Below, in pieces: positions 26,902-35,629 of a DNA stretch of 64,000 nt. This stretch comes from Methylocystis echinoides (GTDB taxonomy: Bacteria; Pseudomonadota; Alphaproteobacteria; Rhizobiales; Beijerinckiaceae). The stretch covers positions 944,501-1,008,500 of the forward strand of contig NZ_CP156084.1 in NCBI RefSeq assembly GCF_040687965.1. Direction: 5' to 3'. The notes under the pieces are model-generated. The model searched no databases. It was given only the letters and a program-made list of their open reading frames with translations, and had not been told where the DNA came from. Both the position numbers and the translations under genes were made by a program. Position 1 is the first letter of the stretch, and every line of letters begins with the position of its first letter.

Positions 26902-28609
26902 CCTCGCCCTCCCGTCTCAGCACGTCCTTGAAGCGCGCATGGCCGATGCGCCGCCAGGTTTCGATGAAAGTCTCGCCTTCGTGGCGCTCGGCCAGATAGA
27001 AATCGACGAGATGCTCGATCACGTCGGGCGCCTGCTCGGCCGTCACGCCGGGGCCGAGAATTTCGCCGATCGACGCCGAAAAGGTCGGATCGCCGCCCAG
27101 CGTGATCTGGTAGGATTCCTGGCCCTTCTTTTCGAGGCCGAGAATGCCGATCGCGCCGACGTGATGATGGCCGCAGGCGTTGATGCAGCCGGAGATCTTG
27201 ATCCCGAGCTTGCCGATGCGGCGCTGGCGAGAGAGATCCGAGAAGCGCTTCGAGATGGCCTGTGCGATCGGTATCGAGCGCGCCGTCGCCAGCGAGCAGT
27301 AATCGAGGCCGGGGCAGGAGATGATGTCGGAGACGAGCCCGGCGTTGGCCGTGGCGAGGCCGGCGGCGTCGAGCAGTTTCCAAAGGTCGAAGAGATCGTC
27401 CTGCTTCACATGCGGCAGGATGATGTTCTGCTCATGAGAGACGCGCAATTCGCCGAAGCCGAAACGCTCGCTCGCCTCGGCGAGCGCGCGCATCTGCGCC
27501 GATGTGGCGTCGCCGGGAATCCCGCCGATAGGCTTCAGCGACACGGTGACGACGGCGTAGCCTGGAATCTTGTGGGGCGCGACATTCACCTCGACGAAAT
27601 TGCCGAAGGCGGGATGCTCGACGCGGGCGGCGCGCAGCTTCTGCGAGTCAGCCGGCAGCGTCTCATAGGGCGGCGGCGCGAAAAACGCGGCGATGCGGTC
27701 GAATTCTGCAGGATCGTAGGCGAAGACGGAACGGTCCATCGCCGCGAATTCGGCCTCGACGGCCGCGCGCACCTCGTCGATCCCCTTTTCGTGCACGAGG
27801 ATCTTGATGCGCGCCTTGTATTTGTTGTCGCGACGGCCGAAGCGGTTATAGACGCGCATGATGGCTTCGAGATAGGCGAGGAGATCGGCGCGCGGCGCGA
27901 AGTCGCGAATAACCTTGCCGATGAAGGGCGACCGTCCGAGGCCGCCGCCGACGACCACCTTATAGCCGATCTCGCCCGCGTCGTTCTTCACGATCGCCAG
28001 GCCGATGTCGTGAACCATGATCGCGGCGCGATCCTGCGCCGCGCCGGTGACGGCGATCTTGAATTTGCGCGGGAGGAACGAAAACTCCGGATGCGCGCTC
28101 GACCACTGGCGCAGGAATTCGGCTGTCGGGCGCGGGTCTTCGATTTCATCCGGGGCGACGCCCGAGAAATGATCGGCGGTCACATTGCGGATGCAATTGC
28201 CGGAGGTCTGGATCGCGTGCATCTCGACCTCGGCGAGCGCCTCGAGGATATCGGGCGTGTCGACGAGCTTCGGCCAATTGTACTGGAGATTCTGGCGAGT
28301 CGTGAAATGGCCGTAGCCGCGGTCATATTTGTCCGCGATATCGGCGAGGCGGCGCATCTGCAGCGCCGTCAGCGTGCCATAGGGAATGGCGACGCGCAGC
28401 ATATAGGCGTGGAGCTGAAGGTAGAGGCCGTTCATCAGACGGAACGGACGGAACTCGTCTTCCGTCAACTTGCCTTCGAGGCGCCGGCGCACCTGCTCGC
28501 GAAATTCCGCGACGCGCTCGCGCACGAAAGCGGCGTCAAAAGCGTCGTAGCGATAGGTCGTGACCGGCGCATTGGGCCGGGCGAGACTGGGATCATGTGC
28601 GGTCATCAT
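26885..28609 (-). CDS. Sulfite reductase hemoprotein (nitrite/sulfite reductase family)
   Basis: A 574-residue siroheme enzyme with two ferredoxin-like and two siroheme/[4Fe-4S] domains. It shows [15 protein letters not shown], the [18 protein letters not shown] block, and cluster ligands arranged as CPGLDYC and CINACGHHH. It reduces sulfite to sulfide with six electrons. Its length and the absence of a flavoprotein partner suggest that electrons come from the 2Fe-2S ferredoxin encoded two genes upstream. It overlaps the DUF2849 gene by four bases. Operon context argues for sulfite rather than nitrite as substrate. Confidence 0.93.
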   Translation of the reverse strand: MMTAHDPSLARPNAPVTTYRYDAFDAAFVRERVAEFREQVRRRLEGKLTEDEFRPFRLMNGLYLQLHAYMLRVAIPYGTLTALQMRRLADIADKYDRGYGHFTTRQNLQYNWPKLVDTPDILEALAEVEMHAIQTSGNCIRNVTADHFSGVAPDEIEDPRPTAEFLRQWSSAHPEFSFLPRKFKIAVTGAAQDRAAIMVHDIGLAIVKNDAGEIGYKVVVGGGLGRSPFIGKVIRDFAPRADLLAYLEAIMRVYNRFGRRDNKYKARIKILVHEKGIDEVRAAVEAEFAAMDRSVFAYDPAEFDRIAAFFAPPPYETLPADSQKLRAARVEHPAFGNFVEVNVAPHKIPGYAVVTVSLKPIGGIPGDATSAQMRALAEASERFGFGELRVSHEQNIILPHVKQDDLFDLWKLLDAAGLATANAGLVSDIISCPGLDYCSLATARSIPIAQAISKRFSDLSRQRRIGKLGIKISGCINACGHHHVGAIGILGLEKKGQESYQITLGGDPTFSASIGEILGPGVTAEQAPDVIEHLVDFYLAERHEGETFIETWRRIGHARFKDVLRREGEDGADI

Positions 28610-28920
28610 GCGCCTCCCGCCGCCTGCTTGCCGAGATCGAGGCGCACGCTCGGTCCCTTGACCCGCATTTTTTCTCGGTAATGGAGCGGCGCCGGAACGC
28701 CGTCCGCGCCAACGGCGACGTCGGCGAGATAAACGTCGACGACGCGATTGGCGGCGATCTCCGCTTTTCCGAAGGCCTCCAGCGCCGCCGCCTCGTCCTT
28801 GTCGTGCGCGACGCGCGCTTTGACGTGATCGCGCTCCCAGCCCGAGGGCCCGAGAAACACCACCTCCCCGTCGGTGAGATTGGACGCCAGTAAAATCTGT
28901 GGATGTTTGAGCGCCGGCAT
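28606..28920 (-). CDS. DUF2849 family small protein
   Basis: A 104-residue protein starting at the ATG at 28920, which overlaps the ferredoxin stop codon (TGATG). It contains ASNLTDGEVVFLGPSGW and a C-terminal GPSVRLDLGKQ, as in DUF2849. The family sits in alphaproteobacterial sulfite reductase operons next to the hemoprotein gene. A role in reductase assembly or electron delivery is possible but unproved. Confidence 0.85.
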   Translation of the reverse strand: MPALKHPQILLASNLTDGEVVFLGPSGWERDHVKARVAHDKDEAAALEAFGKAEIAANRVVDVYLADVAVGADGVPAPLHYREKMRVKGPSVRLDLGKQAAGGA

Positions 28921-29288
28921 CACGTCTCCTGCGCCAGTTTGAGCGACAGCCCCGTCATCTCGTCCGACCAGATGATCTGGCAGCTCAGGCGAGAATTTTC
29001 GTAAAGCATCGGCAATTCGTCGAGCTTTTCCAGCTCGTCCTCGCGCGGCGGCGGCACGCGGGCGGCGGAAACGGCGTCGAGCACGACGTGACATTCGGCG
29101 CAAGCGAGCGCGCCGCCGCAGGTGTTCTCCATACCGATGCCGTAATCGCGGAGGATTTCCATAAGTCTCCAGCCTTCAACGGCCGCGAGCTCATGAACGA
29201 CGCCATTGCGGTCCTCGACGCGCAGAAACGGCGTCTCGGGCTCCAGCGGCGCAGCGCGCGTGTCGACAATGTCCAATGCAATACTCAT
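28920..29288 (-). CDS. 2Fe-2S ferredoxin, first gene of the sulfate assimilation operon
   Basis: A 122-residue ferredoxin of the adrenodoxin type. Cluster ligands are Cys57, Cys63 and Cys66 in NTCGGALACAECHVV, plus Cys103 in RLSCQII. It probably feeds electrons to the sulfite reductase encoded downstream. It is the first gene of a seven-gene chain (ferredoxin, DUF2849, sulfite reductase, DUF934, cysH, cysD, cysN) in which every junction overlaps or touches. Confidence 0.92.
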   Translation of the reverse strand: MSIALDIVDTRAAPLEPETPFLRVEDRNGVVHELAAVEGWRLMEILRDYGIGMENTCGGALACAECHVVLDAVSAARVPPPREDELEKLDELPMLYENSRLSCQIIWSDEMTGLSLKLAQET

Positions 29289-29421
29289 GCGCTCGTTTTT
29301 CGATTTGCGGAAACGACGCCGCCCTCGGCTGTGGCGTTCTGTATTTCGAACGGTTAGATACCTTAAATCGCCCGGAAGTCAATTCACTTTCAAAATTCGC
29401 CCTATCATTTATTTCACATCC

Positions 29422-29435
29422 ATTACCAGTGTAAT
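29422..29435. promoter_or_regulatory. Candidate operator: ATTAC-N4-GTAAT inverted repeat
   Basis: A perfect 5-4-5 inverted repeat (ATTAC at 29422-29426, GTAAT at 29431-29435) lies in the unusually AT-rich divergent promoter region between the sulfur operon and the ParA-like gene. I cannot match it to a named regulator. The whole gap (29289-29535) holds no gene. Confidence 0.35.
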
Positions 29436-29535
29436 AGGCCTGGGAAAGCTGGGGCATGACAAGCAAGGTTAAAATATGTTTGCTAAGAATCAGGGGTCCA
29501 CGAGCGGCCGACGCTCAAGCGCCACAGGAGACCGC

Positions 29536-30384
29536 ATGGTAAAAAAACCAATAAAACCCGCAAAACAAACGCCGTCTCCGAAGCCGGAGCCGGAGCCGCG
29601 GCGTGAGCCCGCGCCCAAGGCGGCCGCCGCGAAGGCCCCCGTCGCCGATGTCCGGCCGGCGGTGATTGTCGTGGGCGCGGACAAGGGCGGCGTCGGCAAG
29701 ACGACGATCGCGCGGGCCATCCTCGACTTTCTGTCGCTCAACGATATCGAGGCCCGCGCCTTCGACACGGAGACGCCGCGCGGCACGCTTCACCGGTTCC
29801 ATCCGGACGAGACCATGATCGTCGATCTGACCTCGACGGCCGATCAGATGAAGATCATCGATACGCTGAACTCGGCGCAAGCAAAGGTGAGCGTCATCGA
29901 CGTGCGCGCCGGCGGGCTGAGCCCCGCGCTCGAGGCCCTGGACGAAATCGGCTTTTTCGACGCGGTGAAGGCGGGCGAATTCCGTTTCATCCTGCTGCAT
30001 GTCATCGGCCCGTCGATCGCCTCGCTCGACGAGATCGCGGAGATCGCGCCCTATATGACGGACGCGAATTATTTCATGGTGAAAAACCATGTGAACGACA
30101 CGACCTTCTTCGAATGGGACCCGCAGACCCATGCGCGCTACTTCGAGGAAGTGACCACGACGGGCGAAATCACCATCCCCAAGCTCGGCGAACTCGCCTA
30201 TGAGCAGGTCGAGCTGGCGGGAGCGCCCTATTCGGTCTTCATCGCCAATCAGACGGCGGATGGCGAGCCCGCGGATCACTCTTTCGTCCTGCGCGGTTAT
30301 GTCCGCACCTGGCTCGCTCGGGTCGCGGATGAATTCGAGCGGGTCGGCCTTCTCGACCTCATCAACGGGGCAGCCAAGGCGTAA
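29536..30384 (+). CDS. MinD/ParA-like ATPase with intact deviant Walker A
   Basis: A 282-residue protein. The ATG at 29536 has AGGAG five bases upstream; an earlier ATG at 29476 has a poor site. A Lys/Pro/Ala-rich, probably disordered tail (residues 1-40) leads into the deviant Walker A motif DKGGVGKTT (residues 49-57), then FDTETPRGTLHRF and VSVIDVRAGGLSPALEALDE. The fold is MinD/ParA-like, but no partner such as ParB, a flagellar or a cellulose gene is adjacent. The next gene is a paralogue with a degenerate nucleotide site. The cargo is unknown; it probably dimerises on ATP at a membrane or on DNA. Confidence 0.78.
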   Translation: MVKKPIKPAKQTPSPKPEPEPRREPAPKAAAAKAPVADVRPAVIVVGADKGGVGKTTIARAILDFLSLNDIEARAFDTETPRGTLHRFHPDETMIVDLTSTADQMKIIDTLNSAQAKVSVIDVRAGGLSPALEALDEIGFFDAVKAGEFRFILLHVIGPSIASLDEIAEIAPYMTDANYFMVKNHVNDTTFFEWDPQTHARYFEEVTTTGEITIPKLGELAYEQVELAGAPYSVFIANQTADGEPADHSFVLRGYVRTWLARVADEFERVGLLDLINGAAKA

Positions 30385-30419
30385 GGCGAAGGCGGCGCCG
30401 CCTCGTCCGCGAGGGTCAT

Positions 30420-31133
30420 ATGAGTCGCCGCACGCTCGTCTACTTTGTCTGTTCGCCCCATTCGCGCACTGGCGTTACAACCACCGCGCGCCTGCTGACC
30501 GACTACTACCTTTCGCGCGGCGTTCCGGTCGACGGTTTCGACACGGACGCCCGCGAACCGTCCTATGCCCAACGCTTTCCCGAGCTGTCGCGGATCGTCG
30601 ACATTTACGACGTACGCGGCCAGATCGCGCTTTTCGACCAGTTGCTGATCGCTGACGAACGGCCGAAAATCGTCGACGTCTGGAGCCGCTCCTTCGATCG
30701 TCTCTTCGCCACCATCGCGGAAATCGGCTTTCTGGAGGAGGCGGCGCGCAGCGCGGTCATGCCCATTGTTCTCTTCCAGGCCGACATGTCGCAGATGGCG
30801 GCGAACAATTGCCGCCTCCTCACTACGACCTGGCCGGACCTGTGGGTGAGCGTCGTCCACAACGAGGGCGCCTCGCCGCTGGGCTTCGACGCGCGCGAGA
30901 CGCTCGCCAGCTATCGGGCGCGCGGCAGGCTGGTCATTCCCAAGCTCGAGCGGCCGATCGTGAGGTTTCTCGACAATCCCGAGTTCTCGCTGTCCAACTT
31001 CCTGCGTGAACCGCCTGCGGCCATGTCGCTCGTCGTGCGGGCGGCGATCCGGAACTGGCTCCTCCCGACTTTCACCCAGCTTCACAGCTTCGAGCTGCGG
31101 CTCGCGCTGCAATCGAGTCAATTTTTACGTTAG
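30420..31133 (+). CDS. ParA-like paralogue with degenerate Walker A
   Basis: A 237-residue protein 35 bases after the previous gene. It aligns along its length with that ATPase: FDTDAREPSYAQRF matches FDTETPRGTLHRF, AEIGFLEEA matches DEIGFFDAV, and LVIPKLE matches ITIPKLG. Its nucleotide loop reads SPHSRTGVTTTARLL (residues 12-26), so both the signature Lys and the P-loop Lys (now Val19) are gone. It should not hydrolyse ATP. A regulatory or scaffold subunit for the preceding ATPase is the simplest reading. The family is not one I can name. Confidence 0.72.
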   Translation: MSRRTLVYFVCSPHSRTGVTTTARLLTDYYLSRGVPVDGFDTDAREPSYAQRFPELSRIVDIYDVRGQIALFDQLLIADERPKIVDVWSRSFDRLFATIAEIGFLEEAARSAVMPIVLFQADMSQMAANNCRLLTTTWPDLWVSVVHNEGASPLGFDARETLASYRARGRLVIPKLERPIVRFLDNPEFSLSNFLREPPAAMSLVVRAAIRNWLLPTFTQLHSFELRLALQSSQFLR

Positions 31134-31139
31134 GTTGAG

Positions 31140-32192
31140 ATGATGGATTACCGAAAACTCGGACGCACCGATCTCTCCGTTTCGGCGATTTGCCTCGGCT
31201 CCATGACCTGGGGTCAGCAGAATACGGAGAAGGAAGGGCATGAGCAGCTCGACTACGCCTTTGCGCAAGGGGTCAATTTCGTCGACACAGCGGAAATCTA
31301 TTCGATCCCGCCGCGACCCGAGACGCAGGGATCGACCGAACGCATCATCGGCTCCTGGCTCGCGGCGCGAAAGAACCGCGACAAGGTGATCATCGCGACG
31401 AAAGTCGCCGGCCGAGGCGACGCAAGCTGGTTGCGCGACGACGGCGCCAAGTCCGTCCTCGACCGCCAGAACATTCATTTCGCCATCGAGCGCTCGCTGG
31501 AGCGCCTGCAGACCGACTACGTCGATCTTTATCAGTTGCACTGGCCCGACCGCTCCCTGCCGCTGTGGGGCGCTGGCGGCACGACCTATCGGCGCCCGTC
31601 CAGCCGGGCCGAGGTCCCGATCGAGGAAACGCTCGCGGCGCTCGATGAACTGGTGAAGGCCGGCAAGGTCCGCCATATCGGCCTCTCCAATGAAACGCCC
31701 TGGGGCGTCGCGCGCTTTCTGCGCGCCGCCGAGCTTGGACACGGCCCCCGCGTCGTTTCGATCCAGAACGCCTATAACCTGCTCAACCGCACCTTCGAGA
31801 TGGGGCTCGCGGAATTTTCCGAGCGCGAACAGGTCGGGCTGCTCGCCTATTCGCCGCTCGCGCAAGGTTATCTCACCGGGAAATATCAGGGCGGCGCCCG
31901 CCCGCCCGGCGCGCGCACGACGCTCTTCGAACGCGCCCAGCGCTATGAAAAGCCGGGGGTGGCGGCGGCGATCGACGCCTATCTCGCGCTCGCCCGCGAC
32001 CTCGGGGCCGATCCGGCGCAACTCGCGATCGCCTATGTGACGTCGCGGCCCTTCGTGACGTCGAACATCATCGGGGCCACAACGATGGCGCAGCTTAGAA
32101 CAGATCTGGACTCGATGCGGCTCTCGATCACGCCCGAGATAGAGAAACGTATCGACGCGATTCACCAGCTGCACAGCAATCCGGCGCCGTGA
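31140..32192 (+). CDS. Aldo/keto reductase
   Basis: A 350-residue NADP(H)-dependent oxidoreductase of the Tas-like branch. The barrel shows NFVDTAEIYSIP with the catalytic Asp/Tyr, VIIATKVAGRG with the Lys, LYQLHWPDRSLP with the His, and the phosphate-binding IIGATTMAQL motif near the C-terminus. The substrate is unknown. It starts six bases after the previous stop, so it may be co-transcribed with the ParA-like pair. Confidence 0.93.
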   Translation: MMDYRKLGRTDLSVSAICLGSMTWGQQNTEKEGHEQLDYAFAQGVNFVDTAEIYSIPPRPETQGSTERIIGSWLAARKNRDKVIIATKVAGRGDASWLRDDGAKSVLDRQNIHFAIERSLERLQTDYVDLYQLHWPDRSLPLWGAGGTTYRRPSSRAEVPIEETLAALDELVKAGKVRHIGLSNETPWGVARFLRAAELGHGPRVVSIQNAYNLLNRTFEMGLAEFSEREQVGLLAYSPLAQGYLTGKYQGGARPPGARTTLFERAQRYEKPGVAAAIDAYLALARDLGADPAQLAIAYVTSRPFVTSNIIGATTMAQLRTDLDSMRLSITPEIEKRIDAIHQLHSNPAP

Positions 32193-32214
32193 GGGTCCGG
32201 CTAATGGTCCCAGA

Positions 32215-32237
32215 TTGCCCGGCGCGAGGCCGGGCAA
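32215..32237. terminator. Hairpin between convergent genes
   Basis: TTGCCCGG (32215-32222) pairs with CCGGGCAA (32230-32237) between the convergent aldo/keto reductase and yqgE genes. There is no strong T-run, so it is only a possible terminator. Confidence 0.4.
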
Positions 32238-32345
32238 GGCGCTGAAAAGGGCGCGTCCCGCCAGCCGTCATGGCCGGCTTGTCCAAGCTCTCCGCGCCGA
32301 AAGGCGAAAGCGGTCTCGCAAGGAGAAGGAGAAGGCTGGGGCCGC

Positions 32346-32987
32346 CTAAGCGTGACCCGCGCTCGACGACAGCCGCTCCAGATCGACGCCCATGGACCGC
32401 AGCGCGCGCGTGTATTTGCTGGGAAGATCCCGGTCGAACAGCAGCGCCGGATCGGCAGGGCAGTGCAGCCAGCCGTTGCGCTGGATTTCGTCTTCGAGCT
32501 GGCCGGCGTCCCAGCCAGCGTAACCCAGCGCCAACAGCGCCCGATTCGGCCCCTCTCCGGCGGCGATGGCGCGCAGAATGTCGACCGTGGCGGTGAGCGA
32601 CACGCCGTCGTCGATGGGGAGCGTGGAATTATCGAGGAAGAAGTCGGGCGTATGCAGCACGAAGCCGCGATCCGTCTGAACCGGCCCGCCGGACAGCACC
32701 TGGATCTCTTCCGCGCCGCGCGGCAGGCTGATGCGCTCCTGCGGGGCGATCACCTGAAGCTGCACCAGCAATTCCGGGAAGTTCTTCACCCGCGACGGCT
32801 GATTGACGACAATGCCCATCGCGCCGTCTTCCGAATGCGCGCAGAGATAAATGACCGAGCGCGCGAAGCGCTCGTCCGCCATCCCGGGCATGGCGACCAA
32901 AAGCTGTCCGTCAAGAAACCGGCGCCCGCCGCTCTCCACGAATCGTTCCGGTCTCGCCGCTTCTTGCTTCCTGTGCAGTCCGCTCAT
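32346..32987 (-). CDS. YqgE/AlgH family protein
   Basis: A 213-residue protein with the family N-terminal [35 protein letters not shown] and the [13 protein letters not shown] block, and near the C-terminus [16 protein letters not shown]. The fold is known, but the function is not firmly established; AlgH was once linked to alginate regulation. It is usually a stand-alone gene. Here it is divergent from the DsbD-N-like gene, whose coding sequence begins 77 bases away. Confidence 0.93.
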   Translation of the reverse strand: MSGLHRKQEAARPERFVESGGRRFLDGQLLVAMPGMADERFARSVIYLCAHSEDGAMGIVVNQPSRVKNFPELLVQLQVIAPQERISLPRGAEEIQVLSGGPVQTDRGFVLHTPDFFLDNSTLPIDDGVSLTATVDILRAIAAGEGPNRALLALGYAGWDAGQLEDEIQRNGWLHCPADPALLFDRDLPSKYTRALRSMGVDLERLSSSAGHA

Positions 32988-33064
32988 AGGGTCATGCTAC
33001 GCCCGCAACGCCCCCTTAACAAGCGGCGTGAAAGAAGATCGGGTCCAATCAATCGTCAAAGACC

Positions 33065-33883
33065 ATGCCCAATCTTACGCTCAAGTCCGTCCGCGGCGCC
33101 GTTCCCGCCGCTTTCATCGCCCTCGCCGCCTTGGCCGTCGGCCCGGCCCGCGCCGCCGACTCCGACTTTGCGACGGCCCCCGCGAAAGGAACCATCTCCG
33201 CCGTCCGCCTGCTCTCGGCCGGCCCGATACAGGGCGGCGCCTATCGCGCCGGCGTCGAAATCGCTCTCGCGCCCAAGACGGTCACCTATTGGCGTCAGCC
33301 GGGCGAGGCCGGCACGCCGCCGGTTTTCGATTTCTCGAAATCGACGAATGTTGCAAAAATCGAAACCGCTTTCCCCGCGCCGAAACATATCGACGAAGCG
33401 GGCTCGGTCGTCGCCGGCTATGACGAGACCGTCGTCTTTCCGCTGACAATCACCCCGAAGAACCCAAAGGCGCCGGTGACGCTCGCCATGAGGCTCGACT
33501 ACGCCGCCTGCGGCAAAATCTGCTTGCCGGCGAAGGCGGAGCTGTCCCTCGCTCTGCCGCAGTCCGGCGCCTCGCCTTTCGCCGCGACGATCGCGGCCGC
33601 GGAAAAGCGCGTGCCGGCCAAGATCGGCGCCGCCGAGGCCGGGAAGCGGCTCTCGATCAGCAAGGCCGCCGACGGCGCCTGGCGGCTGAGCGTCGCGGGT
33701 CCCGGCAAGGCGCAGGACGTTTTTGCGGAGGTTCAGGAGCCGCTCTTCATCGAGAGCAAGTCCGACGGCTCAGCGTTCTTGTTGACGCTGTTCTCAGCCG
33801 GCCAAAATCCGAAAGGCGCGGACGCGACAGTGACCGTGGTGACCGACAAGGGCGCTTTCGAGGCCCCCGCGCGCCTCGAGTGA
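33065..33883 (+). CDS. Secreted DsbD N-terminal-domain-like protein
   Basis: A 272-residue protein with a signal peptide (cleavage likely after ARA at residue 30). One immunoglobulin-like domain similar to the periplasmic alpha domain of DsbD follows. The redox pair is Cys149 and Cys153 in YAACGKICLPAK. There is no transmembrane transporter domain or thioredoxin domain, so it may receive electrons from a separate membrane partner. Proteins of this kind occur with ScsB or thioredoxin-like genes, but none is adjacent. It ends nine bases before the 3' end of the broken gene on the other strand. Confidence 0.82.
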   Translation: MPNLTLKSVRGAVPAAFIALAALAVGPARAADSDFATAPAKGTISAVRLLSAGPIQGGAYRAGVEIALAPKTVTYWRQPGEAGTPPVFDFSKSTNVAKIETAFPAPKHIDEAGSVVAGYDETVVFPLTITPKNPKAPVTLAMRLDYAACGKICLPAKAELSLALPQSGASPFAATIAAAEKRVPAKIGAAEAGKRLSISKAADGAWRLSVAGPGKAQDVFAEVQEPLFIESKSDGSAFLLTLFSAGQNPKGADATVTVVTDKGAFEAPARLE

Positions 33884-33893
33884 AACCCCGCTT

Positions 33894-34306
33894 TCAGGGG
33901 CATTTCTCCGCTGCGACGGCGGTGCGGATGATGATCGTGGTGAAACCCGACCGCCGGGCCTCGACGACGATGGGGCGCGCCAGCCCCGCGATCCAGTCGA
34001 ACGTCCGCTGCGGGACAATCGCCGCCGTCACGGCGCCGGCGGAAGGCCATGGCTGCGTCTTGGTCGCGGCGGCGTCGGCGTAGATGCGGAAAAACTCCTT
34101 CGAGTCCTCTTTGTTGCTTTGTTGCGCAGCAGAATATACGGACGGTCCGATTGGTGGCCGGGCTCGTCATAGAAAGAGAACCCTCTCTGTTCGGCGCAGC
34201 CGACGATCATCAGCGGCCCCTCCGCGCGCACTGGGAGGCCGTAAAGGCCGGCAAGGCTCGCCAGACCCAAGACGGTCCAGATTCGCCCATTCGCGCTCGG
34301 CCGCAT
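33894..34306 (-). pseudogene. Small secreted protein gene broken by an 8-bp tandem duplication
   Basis: From the ATG at 34306 (GGGAGA upstream) a signal peptide and a mature start (ending ...SDRPYILLRNK) are read, then the frame is lost. A second frame (KEFFRIYADAAATKTQPWPS onward) continues sensibly to a stop at 33894. The break lies in two adjacent perfect copies of CTTTGTTG (34109-34116, 34117-34124). Removing one copy restores a single 134-residue frame through the junction LLRNKEDSKEFF. The gene follows the GT2 glycosyltransferase gene by 14 bases and would be the last of that operon. The function is unknown. A sequencing error or a phase-variable repeat are alternatives. Confidence 0.75.
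34109..34124. repeat. Tandem 8-bp duplication causing the frameshift
   Basis: Two exact, adjacent copies of CTTTGTTG. Eight bases shift the frame, and deleting one copy joins both halves of the minus-strand gene at 33894-34306. Confidence 0.9.
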
Positions 34307-34320
34307 GCCGGCGTCTCCCG

Positions 34321-35625
34321 TTACTCCGCCTCGACCTCCACGGTCGCCGCGTCGGCCGTCGCCGTCTCCTGCTTGGGCGTGCGCTTGAAGGTCGATTTGC
34401 GACCCCGCAGCGTCTGCAGGATCTTCGCGCCATTGGCGAAGGCGAGATAGATGAACAGCGGCGGCACCGAGCCCACGGTCTTGGCGTAATCGGCCACCGT
34501 GCCGCGTTTCAGCGCAAGGTAGGGGGCGAGCGTAATGCCGAGCGCCACCAGCAGCGTCATCACGCCGACGAGTTCGAGAAGCCCCAAATAAGGCTCGAAC
34601 GAGCCGTGCAACAGCGCCCCGACGACGAAGGCGATGAGCCCGATCGCCGCCGCCGGGAAGAAAATCTGGTGCGCGATGAGCGAAATCGCCATCACCCGCT
34701 TGGCGAGCGGCCAGGGGGCCTCCCAGATCGGCAGGATCGTCTTCTGCGCGACCTGAACGAAGCCGTTGGACCAGCGCCGCTGCTGCCGGCGGAAGTCGCG
34801 GATGCCGTCCGGCACCTGTCCGGGGATCGGCGGCTCGGAGACGAAGAGGCCGCGCCAGCCTTTAAGTTCTGCGCGCACGGTCAGGTCGAGGTCCTCGCAC
34901 AGCGAATAATCGGACCAGCCGCCGGCGTCCTCGATCGTGGCGCGCCGCCAGATTCCGCCCGTGCCGTTGAACTGGAACAGCCAGCCGGCAAGCGCGCGGG
35001 AGCGCTGCTCGACCATGTAATGGCCGTCCTGGATCAGGCCCTGCGCCCGCGTGAGCCAATTGGTCTCATAATTTTGGAATTCGCAGCGCGACTGAACGAA
35101 GCCGGCGCGCGGGTCGGTGAGGAACAGCGGCACGGTCCGCTTGAGCCAATCCGCCGGGGGACGGAAATCCGCGTCCAGCATGGCGATGAAGGGTTCATCG
35201 GTCAGGGTCAGCCCGTGGGCGCAGGCCCCGGCCTTGAAGCCCGAGCGATCGGTGCGCCGCACATGGTCGATAACCGTCCCATCGGCGCGCAATTCCTCCG
35301 CGACGGCCGCGGCGCGCGCGGTCGTCTCGTCGGTCGAATCGTCGAGAAGCTGGATTCGCAACTTATCCTTCGGCCAGTCGAGTTGGGCGACGCAGCGCAA
35401 GGATTGCTCGGTGACAAGCGGCTCGTTGAAAACGGGGATCTGCAACAGAACATGCGGCAAATCCGTGTCCGCAACCGCCGGCGCCTGCGGGTCGCGCGCG
35501 CCGCGCAGCCAATCGTAGAGGAACCGGCCGATGACCACGAGATAGCCGACGCCGATGGCGACCAGGATCAAGACGCAGAAATAGGCGACCGCGTCGACCA
35601 GGAACTGGAGGAGTCCGAGCAGCAA
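34321..35625 (-). CDS. Family 2 glycosyltransferase, cellulose-synthase-like, membrane-bound
   Basis: A 434-residue processive-type GT2 enzyme. A hydrophobic N-terminal segment (residues 5-30) is followed by the GT-A catalytic domain with LLDDSTDET, AMLDADFRP (DxD), EDLDLTVRAELKG and the QQRRWSNG acceptor motif (QxxRW). Three or more C-terminal membrane helices follow. It resembles bacterial glucosyl- or mannosyltransferases that act on lipid acceptors at the inner membrane. It starts four bases after the stop of the GT21-type enzyme, so both probably act in sequence on the same lipid. Confidence 0.9.
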   Translation of the reverse strand: MLLGLLQFLVDAVAYFCVLILVAIGVGYLVVIGRFLYDWLRGARDPQAPAVADTDLPHVLLQIPVFNEPLVTEQSLRCVAQLDWPKDKLRIQLLDDSTDETTARAAAVAEELRADGTVIDHVRRTDRSGFKAGACAHGLTLTDEPFIAMLDADFRPPADWLKRTVPLFLTDPRAGFVQSRCEFQNYETNWLTRAQGLIQDGHYMVEQRSRALAGWLFQFNGTGGIWRRATIEDAGGWSDYSLCEDLDLTVRAELKGWRGLFVSEPPIPGQVPDGIRDFRRQQRRWSNGFVQVAQKTILPIWEAPWPLAKRVMAISLIAHQIFFPAAAIGLIAFVVGALLHGSFEPYLGLLELVGVMTLLVALGITLAPYLALKRGTVADYAKTVGSVPPLFIYLAFANGAKILQTLRGRKSTFKRTPKQETATADAATVEVEAE

Positions 35626-35629
35626 AAGG

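Noticed and set aside
26813-28681. 622-codon plus-strand open frame opposite the sulfite reductase gene
   Set aside because: Antisense shadow; the minus-strand frame has all siroheme and iron-sulfur ligands.
34109-34124. Programmed ribosomal frameshift instead of a mutation
   Set aside because: There is no slippery heptamer or downstream structure that I can see, and the exact 8-bp tandem repeat explains the shift better.
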